DNA of 38,403 nt from JBKHJZ01 sp046537875 (lineage in GTDB: Bacteria; Actinomycetota; Acidimicrobiia; Acidimicrobiales; VFJN01), in contig JBKHJZ010000011.1 in assembly GCA_046537875.1 (NCBI GenBank), forward strand, positions 1 to 38,403, written 5' to 3'. The notes under the pieces are model-generated. The model had not been told where the DNA came from and made no database searches. It was given only the letters and a program-made list of their open reading frames with translations. Below are positions 15,143-23,691 of the stretch, in pieces; the stretch's first letter is position 1; each line of letters starts with the position of its first letter. The translations under genes were made by a program, and so were the position numbers.

Positions 15143-17565
15143 CCCCGGCCACCCCCCCGGCGTGGCACCGACGGATCGGTGAGGTGCACCGGCGCCCGCC
15201 GGTCGGCGTCCCCGCCGTCCCCCGGTGGGGGGGACGGCGGCGCCACGGGAGCCAGCAGGGCCTCGCCCCGGGGCTCGGTGGTCGACCACGCCGGGTCGAG
15301 CCCGGGCGCCGAGAGCCGCGGCGGCTCCGCGCCGGTGTGCGGCTCCACCTCCCACAGCAGCGCGGGCCGCTCGCCGTGCCATCGCACCGCGTACGACACC
15401 CGCCCCCGGGCCGTCGGCGCCCCGTGCACCTCCCATCCGTGCCCGTACCACCCGTCGGGCACCAGCGACGCCAGCGCCACGCCGTCGTCGACCTCGCGCA
15501 CCAGAAGGTCGCGCACCAACGTGAGGAGGTCGGCGGCGGCCCACCCGTGATGCCCGTCGCCCATGCAACCCCCCGGCAACCGCGGATGGATCGCCTCGGG
15601 CCAGGTCCAGGTCGGGCTCGCCGCATCGAGCATCCACGCCAGCCGGTCGAGGCAGCGCCGGTCACCGGCCCGCAGCTCCACTGCGGCGAGCTGCATGGTG
15701 AGGTAGGTGCCGAGACCCGTGTGGCTGATGCCCTGGTAGAACGCGCGGCCATCGGCCAGGGTGAACCGCTCGCGGATCACCTCGGCGGTCGCCGCGATCC
15801 GCTCGTCGTCGGCGGGGAGCAGGGCGAGGGGGGCGCACGCCACCAGCGACCCGATCGCGCCCGGGTCGAGGTGACGGCGGGGCCCGGCCGGGATGGCGGC
15901 GGTGCCCAGCCGCTCGGCCACCAGGTCGAGCGACGCTTGGACGTCGGCCCACATCCGGCGGGCGAACCGGGCGGCATCCTCCGCCGCCTCCGGCTGCCCG
16001 GCGGCGGCCAGAAGCCCGGCACCGGCCCGCAGGCCGGCCACGCCCCAGAAGTCGTCCCAGTAGTAGTAGTCGAACGGCCCGAAGTGCTCGGCCGACACGC
16101 CGGCCGGCAGCAGCCCCGCCAGCAGGGGATCGTCGCGCCTCCGCCCGCGCCGGCGGCGCGTCCGGTCGATCCAGTGCACCCCCTTGGCGATCGGGCCCAC
16201 CATGGCCTCCGCCAAGCCCGGGTCGCCGGTCAACCGCCGGTGGTCGTCCAGCGCGACCAGCGCCGCGCCGTTGGCGTCCCACTCGTGGCGCTGGCTGAAG
16301 AAGTAGCCGTCGGTCCGCTGCCGCCCGGGGTACGACGCGAGCACGTCGGTCACTTCGTCGTGATAGCCGTAGCGGTCGAGCGCAGCCAGCAGGTACGCGG
16401 CGTCGCGGAACCAGAAGCGGTGGTACGTGGCGGGGCCGGGTGTGATCTCGTCGCCGTCGTGGAGCAGCAGGAGGAACCGCCGGTTGGCCTCGATCGCCTC
16501 GGCGAGACGGGCATCCGGGAGGTCGAGGTGCATCCCCCGATCGCTGTGCGATCGCCACCCACGGGCGACGTTGGCCGCCGAGGGCAGGGCCTCCGGGAAC
16601 GCAGGGGCGTGCGCCACCCGCCGCCGCACCACGCCCCGCCGGCGGCTGCGGCGCTCGGGGTCCAGCGGGATCACCGCCCGCACGGTGGCGCCGTGCGCGA
16701 GCGGCAGCACGAAGGCCGCCTGTGCCAGCCCGGCGGGATCCCGCACGTCGCCCGGCCACCGCTCGCCGGCCCGGCCGCCCATCACGATCGCCGCCGAGTC
16801 GCCGTCGTGGAAGGTCGAGGCGGCCACCCGCCCGGGGCGCCGCGGCAGCAGCAGCGCCACCCGCCCGTCGACCGTGACGGTGGTGCCCTCGTGCAGGCCG
16901 ATGCGCTCGATGACCGAGAGTCCCTCGGGGTTGTAGGGACGCACCGCCAGCGCCAGGGCGACCGGCAGGCGCGACGCGTTCTCGATCTCGACCACCACCA
17001 GCTCGCCGCCGCCCTCGACCGAGCTGCGCTGCACGGCGTAAGCGCGGTGCACGACATCGCCCGACGGCACCCGCACGGCGGTCTCGACCACGGGGGCGGC
17101 ACCGACCAGCCGCTGCCGGACCGTGACCTCGCGCGCCGGGACGTACCAGCGGTCCTCCGCCCCGACCCACCAGTCGAGCGACCAGCCGTCGAACCACGGC
17201 GCCACCAGCCCCCGGGGGTCGACGATCGCCTCCCAGGGTGAGTCCAGGTTGCCGATCGCCGTCCAGTTGCGGTGCGTCACGTTGGTGAGGAACGGCAGGT
17301 GCCCGCGGGGCACGAACGCCGGTGAGGTCGGGTCGAGTTGCCGCTGCAGCCAGAACGGCCACACCCAGTCCGGCCCGATCTGGGCCGCAGCCCGGGTCCG
17401 CAACGCCCGGAACACGGTGCGGGCACCCACGGGCATCAGCTCGCTCGGCATCTCGACCTCGACCGTCTCACCGAGTCGCTGGAAGGTCGACAGGTGACGG
17501 ACCACGTCGTCGGTGATCCGGAGCCGCCCCATCAGGCGGCGCAGCAGCCAGGCTCGTGCGGACAT
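15139..17565 (-). CDS. Six-hairpin-glycosidase-like protein (debranching-enzyme type)
   Basis: The 808-residue protein has an N-terminal beta-rich half (to about residue 350) and a C-terminal half with repeated helical hairpins rich in aromatic and acidic residues, such as TYHRFWFRDAAYLLAALDRY, SQRHEWDANGAALVALDDHR, FDYYYWDDFWGVAGLR and CMGDGHHGWAAADLLTLVRD. This is the look of the six-hairpin glycosidases (amylo-alpha-1,6-glucosidase or GH15-like), which hydrolyse alpha-glucans. The acidic residues in FRDA and EWDAN are candidate catalytic positions, but I cannot assign a family number. ATG 17565 is chosen; an in-frame GTG at 17598 would add 11 residues. It is coupled to the adenylate cyclase and lies 58 bp after gpsA. 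No signal peptide is visible, so it is probably cytoplasmic. Confidence 0.6.
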   Translation of the reverse strand: MSARAWLLRRLMGRLRITDDVVRHLSTFQRLGETVEVEMPSELMPVGARTVFRALRTRAAAQIGPDWVWPFWLQRQLDPTSPAFVPRGHLPFLTNVTHRNWTAIGNLDSPWEAIVDPRGLVAPWFDGWSLDWWVGAEDRWYVPAREVTVRQRLVGAAPVVETAVRVPSGDVVHRAYAVQRSSVEGGGELVVVEIENASRLPVALALAVRPYNPEGLSVIERIGLHEGTTVTVDGRVALLLPRRPGRVAASTFHDGDSAAIVMGGRAGERWPGDVRDPAGLAQAAFVLPLAHGATVRAVIPLDPERRSRRRGVVRRRVAHAPAFPEALPSAANVARGWRSHSDRGMHLDLPDARLAEAIEANRRFLLLLHDGDEITPGPATYHRFWFRDAAYLLAALDRYGYHDEVTDVLASYPGRQRTDGYFFSQRHEWDANGAALVALDDHRRLTGDPGLAEAMVGPIAKGVHWIDRTRRRRGRRRDDPLLAGLLPAGVSAEHFGPFDYYYWDDFWGVAGLRAGAGLLAAAGQPEAAEDAARFARRMWADVQASLDLVAERLGTAAIPAGPRRHLDPGAIGSLVACAPLALLPADDERIAATAEVIRERFTLADGRAFYQGISHTGLGTYLTMQLAAVELRAGDRRCLDRLAWMLDAASPTWTWPEAIHPRLPGGCMGDGHHGWAAADLLTLVRDLLVREVDDGVALASLVPDGWYGHGWEVHGAPTARGRVSYAVRWHGERPALLWEVEPHTGAEPPRLSAPGLDPAWSTTEPRGEALLAPVAPPSPPPGDGGDADRRAPVHLTDPSVPRRGGGRG

Positions 17566-17623
17566 GATCTCCCGCTGGCGGGTCGGGTCGGGCGGCACCG
17601 TGCGGCGCCGGTGGCACGCCGGG

Positions 17624-18628
17624 TCAGCTCATGCCGTGCAGCTCCGAGCGCTGCTCCCGGCGCAGCAGCCCACGGTAGGCGGAGGCGGCCGGCATGCCCT
17701 CATGGAGCACGGCGTGCACCTGGCGGGCGAGCGGCATGTCGACGCCGTACCGGTCGGCGAGCACCACCGCCACCTTCGCGGTGGTGACGCCCTCGGCCAC
17801 CATCGTCATGTCGGCCATGATCTCCGGCAGGGTCCGTCCCCGCCCGAGCTGCTCCCCCACGCTCCGGTTGCGGCTCTGCCGGGAGATGCAGGTGGCGATG
17901 AGGTCGCCCATCCCCGCCAGGCCCGAGAAGGTGAGGGCCTTGCCCCCCATGGCGACGCCGAGCCGCGACAGCTCGGCCAGCCCCCGGGTGATCACCGCCG
18001 CCCTCGTGTTGTCCCCGGTGCCGAGGCCGTCGGCCATGCCCGAGGCGATGGCCACCACGTTCTTCAGCGCGCCGGCCAGCTCGCACCCGACGACGTCGGG
18101 ATTCGTGTACACGCGGAACCGGTCGGTGGCGAAGATGCGCTGCAGCTCGGCGCCGACGTGCTCGTCGCTCACGGCCACCACGGTCGCGGCGGCGTGCCCC
18201 GACAGGATCTCCTTCGCCAGGTTCGGCCCGGTGAGCGCGCCCACGGGGTGGCCGGGCAGCTCCTCGGCGATCACCTCGGTCATCCGCAGGAGGGTCTCCT
18301 GCTCGAGCCCCTTGGCCAGGCTGATCACCGGGATCCACGGCCGCACGTACGGCGCCAGCTCACGCAGGGTGCCGCGCATGCCGTGCGACGGCACGGCCAT
18401 CACCACCACGTCGGCCCCGCTGACCGCCTCCGCCATCGAGCCCGTTGCCGCGAGCGCCTCGGGCAGCCGGAACTCCGGCAGGTAGTCGGGGTTGCGGTGC
18501 TCGCCGGAGATCCGGCCGGCCAGCTCGGCCCGCCGGGCCCACAGGATGGTGGGTGCGTTCTGCGAGGCGAGCGCTGCGACCGTGGTGCCCCACGATCCGG
18601 CGCCGACGACGGCCACGCGGATCGGCAT
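17624..18628 (-). CDS. gpsA: NAD(P)-dependent glycerol-3-phosphate dehydrogenase
   Basis: The 334-residue enzyme reduces dihydroxyacetone phosphate to sn-glycerol-3-phosphate for phospholipid synthesis. It shows the nucleotide-binding VAVVGAGSWGTTVAALA, VVMAVPSHGMR, SLAKGLE, LTGPNLAKEI, the catalytic-lysine region GALKNVVAIASGMADGLG, and GLAGMGDLIATC with the RN-rich substrate segment that follows. ATG 18628 is chosen because the Rossmann strand begins at residue 4 and TACCGT lies 8 nt upstream; longer in-frame starts lack family likeness. It lies near cofC, an arrangement also known in mycobacteria. It is full length. Confidence 0.95.
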   Translation of the reverse strand: MPIRVAVVGAGSWGTTVAALASQNAPTILWARRAELAGRISGEHRNPDYLPEFRLPEALAATGSMAEAVSGADVVVMAVPSHGMRGTLRELAPYVRPWIPVISLAKGLEQETLLRMTEVIAEELPGHPVGALTGPNLAKEILSGHAAATVVAVSDEHVGAELQRIFATDRFRVYTNPDVVGCELAGALKNVVAIASGMADGLGTGDNTRAAVITRGLAELSRLGVAMGGKALTFSGLAGMGDLIATCISRQSRNRSVGEQLGRGRTLPEIMADMTMVAEGVTTAKVAVVLADRYGVDMPLARQVHAVLHEGMPAASAYRGLLRREQRSELHGMS

Positions 18629-18636
18629 GCGCGCCA

Positions 18637-18642
18637 ACGGTA
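18637..18642 (-). promoter_or_regulatory. TANNNT -10 box of a leaderless promoter (gpsA)
   Basis: On the minus strand TACCGT is followed by eight bases and the ATG at 18628. No ribosome-binding sequence lies between. Confidence 0.4.
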
Positions 18643-18715
18643 GCGGCGCCGCCCCGGTCGCACGGGGCCCGCACGATCGGCGCGGAGGCACCGGCCGGGG
18701 CACCCCCGGTGGGTG

Positions 18716-19717
18716 TCAGCCTCCGTCGGGCGGCGGCCCGAGCTCCGCGAGGTTGTCGTCGACCTCGGCCTCCTCGACCGCCGTCAGCGAGTCGGCGATG
18801 GCCAGCAGCGTGGCGTCATCGGTCACGCCCAGGCCCACCTGTGCCAGCAGCACCGCACCGGGGTCCCCCTCGACCACGAGGGCCCGTGTGGTGGAGGTCA
18901 GCGTGCCGAGCACGCCGGTGCGGTCGCCGATCTCCACGGTCCGCACGGGGGTGAGGATCTCGGGCTGGCAGCACGACGGGTCGGTGACCGGGTCCATCAC
19001 CCCTGCGGGGTCCTCGTGGAGCAGGGCGCGGTAGGCCGCCTGTACGCCCGGGTTCGCCGTGTGGATGATCACGTCGTCGCCGCCGTAGCGGACGCGGACG
19101 GCCGGCCGGGGCTCGGTCCACACCTCCGGGATCCGGCCGATCGTCTCGCCGGGCACGCCCAGCTGCCCATCGCCCGCCACCGTCACGCGCTCGGCCACCG
19201 CGACCAGCCCGGGCAGGTCCACGTCGCGGCTGGCCGCGGCGACCATCGTGCCGGTGCCGGTCCGCCAGCCGACCGCCTGGGCGGGGTGCGGCGCGGCGAA
19301 CCCGTCACCGAGCACCGCGACGGTCGGGTGGCCGGCGATCGAGGGCACCCGGGGATCGGGCCCGAGGGCGTCCGGGATCCCCCGCCACGCCGCCTCCATC
19401 GTGGCGCTGGGCACGGTGACGACGCCGACGACCGCACCGTCGACCCTGGCGACCGTCAGGGGGCCGATCCCGTGCATGCGGTCGAAGACGGGGTCGCCCA
19501 CCCGGATCCGACGCACGGCGGTGATCGGGTGACCGTCCACCGGGCCGGGCACGTACATCTCGCCGGCGTCCACCTCCGGCAGCTCGATGCCGTCGTCGTC
19601 GTCGCCGCACGCCCCGGCCGCGGCCACGACCGCGAGCGCCATGGCGATCGCGCGCGCCCCGAGCACCCGGTGTGTCCCCGGCGCGGCGCGACCGCGCCAC
19701 CGTCGCCAGGCCCTCAC
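18716..19717 (-). CDS. Putative lipoprotein of unknown function
   Basis: The 333-residue protein has a basic N-terminus, a hydrophobic run (AIAMALAVVAAAGAC) and a Cys at residue 37 followed by an acidic GDDDD stretch, typical of lipoproteins tethered to the outer face of the membrane. The rest is rich in beta-type Val/Gly segments (GPLTVARVDGAVVGVVTVPS, HPTVAVLGDGFA, VRVRYGGDDVIIHTA) and has a CC pair in DPSCCQPEILTP. I do not recognise a family. GTG 19717 is chosen since it leaves a normal-length signal sequence and has a purine-rich stretch upstream; a GTG at 19756 is the alternative. It is divergent from the next lipoprotein gene. Confidence 0.7.
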   Translation of the reverse strand: MRAWRRWRGRAAPGTHRVLGARAIAMALAVVAAAGACGDDDDGIELPEVDAGEMYVPGPVDGHPITAVRRIRVGDPVFDRMHGIGPLTVARVDGAVVGVVTVPSATMEAAWRGIPDALGPDPRVPSIAGHPTVAVLGDGFAAPHPAQAVGWRTGTGTMVAAASRDVDLPGLVAVAERVTVAGDGQLGVPGETIGRIPEVWTEPRPAVRVRYGGDDVIIHTANPGVQAAYRALLHEDPAGVMDPVTDPSCCQPEILTPVRTVEIGDRTGVLGTLTSTTRALVVEGDPGAVLLAQVGLGVTDDATLLAIADSLTAVEEAEVDDNLAELGPPPDGG

Positions 19718-19914
19718 TCCCCAGCCCTCGCCATCGCCCGCAGTATGCCGCGCCACCGCCGGCGGGCGGGGCGTAGCGGGCGGACGCCGCTCCGTGCCGG
19801 TGCGACCGCCGACTTCCCGAACTTTCGGGCGCCCGGTACCGTCGACCTCAACGGGATTGCTGTTCCCGCAGGTGGGGAGCCGGCGATCACGGCCGGTCGC
19901 AGCCGGGGAGGATC

Positions 19915-21621
19915 ATGGGACACCGACGAACCGGATCCCCGACGCCTCGGCGCGGCCTGCACCGGATCGTCGTTCCGCTGCTGGTGGCGGCCTGCGCGCT
20001 CGCTCCCGCGTGTGCCGGGGACGACGGCGACCGGGGGGATCCGCGCGATCGCGACGCGGGGGGCGGCCAGGTGGCGGCCCGCGTGCGTGCGCTGGACGGG
20101 CCCGCCGTCGTGGTGACCGGCGCCGACCACGCGGAGCTCGCGCTCGCCACCAGCGCTGCGCTCTTCGAGAGCGCTCCGGTCGCCGCCCTGGCGCCGTCGG
20201 ACGACGGGGAGGCGATCGCACGTGCCCGGCGCCGCGCCAGCGAGGAGGGCATCCCCCTGCTGCTGGCACCCGGGCGGCCGGCGCCCGACACGCCGGGAGC
20301 CGACGGCCCGGACCGAGGTCCGGGCGGGGACGAGGCGTCGGACGGAGACGAGGCGTCGGACGGGGATGGAGGTCCGGACGGGGACGGCGCCCCGCGTGCC
20401 GCCGTGCGGTCGCCCTCCCCGTCAGCGGTGGACGCACGCGCGATCGCCGACGAGCTCGGTCGGCTCGGAACGGCCACGGTGGTGACCTTCGGCTTCCCGG
20501 AGGAGCCGGCGGGGCTTCCCGAGGGGGTGACGGCCGTCGACGCCGCCCGCGCCGACGAGGCGCTCGCGCGCCACACCCCGGCCGAGTCCCCCAAGGGGGT
20601 CGTGGCGTTGGTCGACCGCGACGATCCGTTGGCCGGGCCGGCGACAACGACCGTCGAGGCGGCCGGCGTCCCCGTGGTCCCGGTGACCGACGGCGACCCG
20701 CGGCGCGACGGGCGCAGCCGCGACCGGCTCGCCGAGCTGGAGCCCCGGCAGGTCGTCGCGGTCGGGGGACCCGGACGGTTCGACCCACCCGGGACGCTGG
20801 CGGGGCTGGTCGCCACCGCGGTCGCGGGGACCGAGCTGCCCGGTGGCGGCCAGGTGATGTTCCCCGGGCGCCGCCTCGTGGCCCTGTACGGCCACCCGGG
20901 GACGGGCGCGCTCGGCGTGCTGGGCGAGCAGCCGGTCGGCGCCGCGGTGGAGCGCGCCGCCGCGACGGCGGCGCCCTACGAGGAGCTGGGCGAGGCACCG
21001 GTGATCCCCACCTTCGAGCTGATCGCGACGATCGCCGCCGCGAGCGCAGGCAGCGACGGCGACTACTCGTCGGAGAGCACGGTCGAGGACCTGGCCCCCT
21101 GGGTCGACGCCGCGGCCGACGCCGGGATGTACGTGGTGCTCGACCTGCAGCCGGGCCGCACCGACTTCCTGACCCAGGCGAAGCGCTACGAGGAGCTGCT
21201 CCGCCGCCCGCACGTGGGCCTGGCCCTCGACCCCGAGTGGCGGCTCGCTCCCGGCCAGCGCCACCTGGAGCAGATCGGCAGCGTCACCGCCGACGAGGTG
21301 AACGCCACCGCCGAGTGGCTCGCCGGGCTGGTCCGCGACGACGCGCTGCCCCAGAAGCTGCTCGTCGTCCACCAGTTCCGGCTGGACATGGTTCGGGGGC
21401 GCGAGCGCATCGCGACGCCGCCCGAGCTGGCGGTGCTCTTCCAGATGGACGGGGACGGCACGCCGGGCCAGAAGAGGGAGACGTGGCGGACCATCACCGC
21501 CGATCCGCTGGCGGGCAGCTGGTACGGCTGGAAGAACTTCTACGACGAGGACGAGCCCATCTTCTCCCCCGCCGAGACGGCGGCGGTCAGGCCCGTTCCG
21601 CGCTACATCTCGTACCAGTGA
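19915..21621 (+). CDS. Large putative lipoprotein with acidic repeat and unknown C-terminal domain
   Basis: The 568-residue protein begins with a basic region and hydrophobic segment ending LVAAC (Cys27), a good lipobox; a second Cys (33) follows. Residues 45-130 hold Rossmann-like segments (GPAVVVTGADHAELALATSA) that faintly recall cell-wall-binding repeat type 2. An acidic, repetitive linker follows near residue 140 (DEASDG twice, then DGGPDGDG). The C-terminal 210 residues (PVIPTFELIATIAAAS, MYVVLDLQPGRTDFL, VGLALDPEWRLAPGQ, LLVVHQFRLDMV, SWYGWKNFYDED) read like alternating strands and helices of a barrel with several acidic residues at strand ends, perhaps a hydrolase. GGGGAGG lies just before ATG 19915. 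Confidence 0.7.
   Translation: MGHRRTGSPTPRRGLHRIVVPLLVAACALAPACAGDDGDRGDPRDRDAGGGQVAARVRALDGPAVVVTGADHAELALATSAALFESAPVAALAPSDDGEAIARARRRASEEGIPLLLAPGRPAPDTPGADGPDRGPGGDEASDGDEASDGDGGPDGDGAPRAAVRSPSPSAVDARAIADELGRLGTATVVTFGFPEEPAGLPEGVTAVDAARADEALARHTPAESPKGVVALVDRDDPLAGPATTTVEAAGVPVVPVTDGDPRRDGRSRDRLAELEPRQVVAVGGPGRFDPPGTLAGLVATAVAGTELPGGGQVMFPGRRLVALYGHPGTGALGVLGEQPVGAAVERAAATAAPYEELGEAPVIPTFELIATIAAASAGSDGDYSSESTVEDLAPWVDAAADAGMYVVLDLQPGRTDFLTQAKRYEELLRRPHVGLALDPEWRLAPGQRHLEQIGSVTADEVNATAEWLAGLVRDDALPQKLLVVHQFRLDMVRGRERIATPPELAVLFQMDGDGTPGQKRETWRTITADPLAGSWYGWKNFYDEDEPIFSPAETAAVRPVPRYISYQ
20329..20363 (+). repeat. 18-bp tandem repeat inside the large lipoprotein gene
   Basis: GACGAGGCGTCGGACGG occurs at 20329-20345 and again at 20347-20363 (period 18 bp), encoding DEASDG twice. 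Degenerate DG-rich units follow to about 20390. It forms a flexible acidic linker and may vary in copy number between strains. Confidence 0.8.
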
Positions 21622-21672
21622 GCCGCGGCGCCGGGCACCGGACTCCCCGCCGGTCGCGTCCGGATCGACCAC

Positions 21673-21678
21673 TACGCT
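21673..21678 (+). promoter_or_regulatory. TANNNT -10 box of a leaderless promoter (cofC)
   Basis: TACGCT is followed by seven bases and ATG 21686, with no Shine-Dalgarno sequence. Confidence 0.45.
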
Positions 21679-21685
21679 GCCGCCG

Positions 21686-22264
21686 ATGACGTCGGCCGCC
21701 GTGGTGGTGCCGGTCAAGGCCTTCGCCGAGGCCAAGGTGCGCTTGGCGGGTGCCCTTGGCCCCGGTGACCGGGCGACCCTGGCCCGCCGCATGGCTGACG
21801 TGGTGGTGGCCGCCGCCGCACCCCTGCCGGTGCTCGTCGTGTGCGACGACCCCGAGGTGCGCGAGTGGGCCGAGGGCGCCGGGGCACGGGTCGTCTGGTG
21901 CCCCGGCCGCGGCCTGAACGGCGCCGTCTCCGACGGCGTGGCCGCGCTGCGGGCCGACGGCGTCGCGATGGCGATCGTGGCGCACGCCGACCTGCCCCTC
22001 GCGTCCCGGCTGGCGTGGGTCGCAGACTTCCCGGGGGTCACGCTCGTGCCCGACCGCCGGGCCGACGGCACCAACGTCGCGGCCGTTCCGACCGACGCCG
22101 GGTTCCGCTTCTCCTACGGTGCCGGATCGTTCGCGCGCCACCGGGCCGAGGCGGCCCGGCTGGGGTTGCCGGCTCGGCTCGTGCAGGACGCCCAGCTCGG
22201 CTGGGACGTCGACCTGCCGGCCGACCTGGCGTGGCCCGACGCGCAGGCCGCGGCCCGCGCCTGA
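21686..22264 (+). CDS. cofC: Phospholactate/phosphoenolpyruvate guanylyltransferase (F420 biosynthesis)
   Basis: The 192-residue protein matches CofC/FbiD, which joins GTP to 2-phospholactate or phosphoenolpyruvate to give the activated side chain of coenzyme F420. Visible landmarks are AAVVVPVKAFAEAKVRLA at the start (VPVK-F--AK-RL is the family signature), LVVCDDPEVREWAEGAGARV, GLNGAVSDGVAAL, MAIVAHADLPLAS (the Asp binds metal), VPDRRADGTNVAAV and FSYGAGSFARHRAEA. It is full length. It lies 3 kb from gpsA; the two genes are adjacent in mycobacteria. The rest of the F420 pathway is not in this window. Confidence 0.93.
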   Translation: MTSAAVVVPVKAFAEAKVRLAGALGPGDRATLARRMADVVVAAAAPLPVLVVCDDPEVREWAEGAGARVVWCPGRGLNGAVSDGVAALRADGVAMAIVAHADLPLASRLAWVADFPGVTLVPDRRADGTNVAAVPTDAGFRFSYGAGSFARHRAEAARLGLPARLVQDAQLGWDVDLPADLAWPDAQAAARA

Positions 22265-22274
22265 CGGGCCGAGC

Positions 22275-23021
22275 ATGATGGGCACCGTGCACGTCGACCT
22301 GCCCACGCCGTCGGCCGCCCTGGCCATCGGCGCACACCCCGATGACACCGAGTTCGGCTGCGGCGCCACCCTGGCCAAGTGGGCGGCGGCCGGCTGCACG
22401 GTCCACCACCTGATCTGCACCGACGGAGCGAGGGGCACCTGGGAGCCCGAGCAGGATCTCGCCGACCTGGTCGTCCAGCGTCGGGCCGAGCAGCGCGCCG
22501 CGGCGGGGGCGCTGGGTGCCGGCGGGGAGGTGGTGTTCCTCGACTGGCCGGACGGCGAGCTCGAGTCGGGCCTGCGCCAGCGGTGGCAGGTGGCCTACTG
22601 GATCCGGCGCCTGCGGCCCGACGTGGTGCTGGGCCACGACCCGTGGAAGCGCTACCGCCTCCACCCGGACCACCGGCACGCCGGCTTCCTGGCGGTGGAC
22701 GGGATCGTCGCCGCCCGCGACCCCCACTTCTTCCCGGAGCAGGACGTCGAGCACCATCGCCCGGCGGCCCTCCTGCTGTTCGAGGCGGACGAGGCCGACC
22801 ACGTCGAGCAGGTCGGCGAGCCCGACGTGGCACGCAAGCTCGCGGCCCTCGAGGCCCATCGCAGCCAGCTGCTGTCGACCATGGCGGTCGACGTCGAGTC
22901 GCCGGAGGGCGAGGCCCAGCTGCAGCGCTTCCGCCAGCGGGTCCGCGAGCGGCTGGTGGAGCACGGCACCCTCGCCGGCCTCCCGCTGGGCGAAGCGTTC
23001 CGCGCGCTCACCGAGCTCTGA
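22275..23021 (+). CDS. PIG-L family zinc deacetylase
   Basis: The 248-residue protein belongs to the PIG-L/LmbE family, zinc enzymes that remove acetyl groups from N-acetylglucosaminyl compounds. It has AIGAHPDDTEFGCGATLAK (zinc His and catalytic Asp of the AHPDD motif), LICTDGARGTWEP, VFLDWPDGELE and HPDHRHAGFLAVDG (third zinc ligand region). MshB and Mca in mycothiol metabolism belong to this family, but the exact substrate cannot be read here. ATG 22275 lies 11 nt after cofC; GTG 22287, 7 nt after CATGAT, is an alternative start. It converges with the YqgE gene. Confidence 0.9.
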   Translation: MMGTVHVDLPTPSAALAIGAHPDDTEFGCGATLAKWAAAGCTVHHLICTDGARGTWEPEQDLADLVVQRRAEQRAAAGALGAGGEVVFLDWPDGELESGLRQRWQVAYWIRRLRPDVVLGHDPWKRYRLHPDHRHAGFLAVDGIVAARDPHFFPEQDVEHHRPAALLLFEADEADHVEQVGEPDVARKLAALEAHRSQLLSTMAVDVESPEGEAQLQRFRQRVRERLVEHGTLAGLPLGEAFRALTEL

Positions 23022-23047
23022 CCGGCGGCGCCACCCTCGTGCGCCGG
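23022..23047. terminator. Possible stem-loop between convergent genes
   Basis: CCGGCG (23022-23027) pairs with CGCCGG (23042-23047) directly after the PIG-L stop. The 14-base loop is long and no T-tract follows. This is weak support for a shared terminator. Confidence 0.25.
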
Positions 23048-23053
23048 GTGCGC

Positions 23054-23608
23054 TCAGTTCATCGACGGGTGGACCGGGAAGTGGGCGAGCCTCGAGACCT
23101 CGCCGCCCTGGCGGGCGAGCACCGAGCGCCACATCCCCCGGGGTTCGCCGAGGAACACGTCACCGGGCGCCGCCTCGGCCACCACCCACGCGCCGGCGGC
23201 GAGCTCGGCCTCTAGCTGCCCCCCGTCCCACCCCGAGTAGCCGGCGAAGAAGCGGACACCGGCGAGCCCTTCCCCCACCTCGGTCGGATCGCGGTGGAGG
23301 TCGAGCGTGCCCACGTCGCCGAGCACCGGTGACCAGCCCGGCACCTCGGCCCCCGGCATCCGGCGGGCCAGCGCCAGCACGCCCTGCTGCTGGACGGGGC
23401 CGCCGACGTAGACGACCGCGGGCTCGGCGGCCACACCGGACCAACCGGGGAGCACGGCCGAGACCTCCAGCTCCGTCGGCCGGTTGAGCACCACGCCGAG
23501 CGCCCCCTCGCCGGTGTGCTCGAGGACCAGCACCACCGACCGGTCGAAGTTGGGATCACCGAGCATCGGCTCGGCGACGAGGAGCTTGCCGTCGATCCGT
23601 TGCATCAC
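23054..23608 (-). CDS. YqgE/AlgH (UPF0301) family protein
   Basis: The 184-residue protein is a full-length UPF0301 member with GKLLVAEPMLGDPNFDRSVV at the start, then LVLEHTGEGALGVVLNRP, VYVGGPVQ, FFAGYSGWDGGQLEAELAAG and AWVVAEAAPGDVF. The family was named for a link to alginate regulation in Pseudomonas, but its biochemical role is not settled. The start is GTG 23608, with CATGCT 6 nt upstream, or the next codon, ATG 23605. It is divergent from the 72-residue gene with 83 bp between them. Confidence 0.92.
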   Translation of the reverse strand: MMQRIDGKLLVAEPMLGDPNFDRSVVLVLEHTGEGALGVVLNRPTELEVSAVLPGWSGVAAEPAVVYVGGPVQQQGVLALARRMPGAEVPGWSPVLGDVGTLDLHRDPTEVGEGLAGVRFFAGYSGWDGGQLEAELAAGAWVVAEAAPGDVFLGEPRGMWRSVLARQGGEVSRLAHFPVHPSMN

Positions 23609-23691
23609 CGGCCAAGCATGCCGCGAACGGCCGACCGCTCGCGTTCCCGGCGCGGCGCTGCGGACGCCCGCAGGGGCGCGACACTTGGCCG

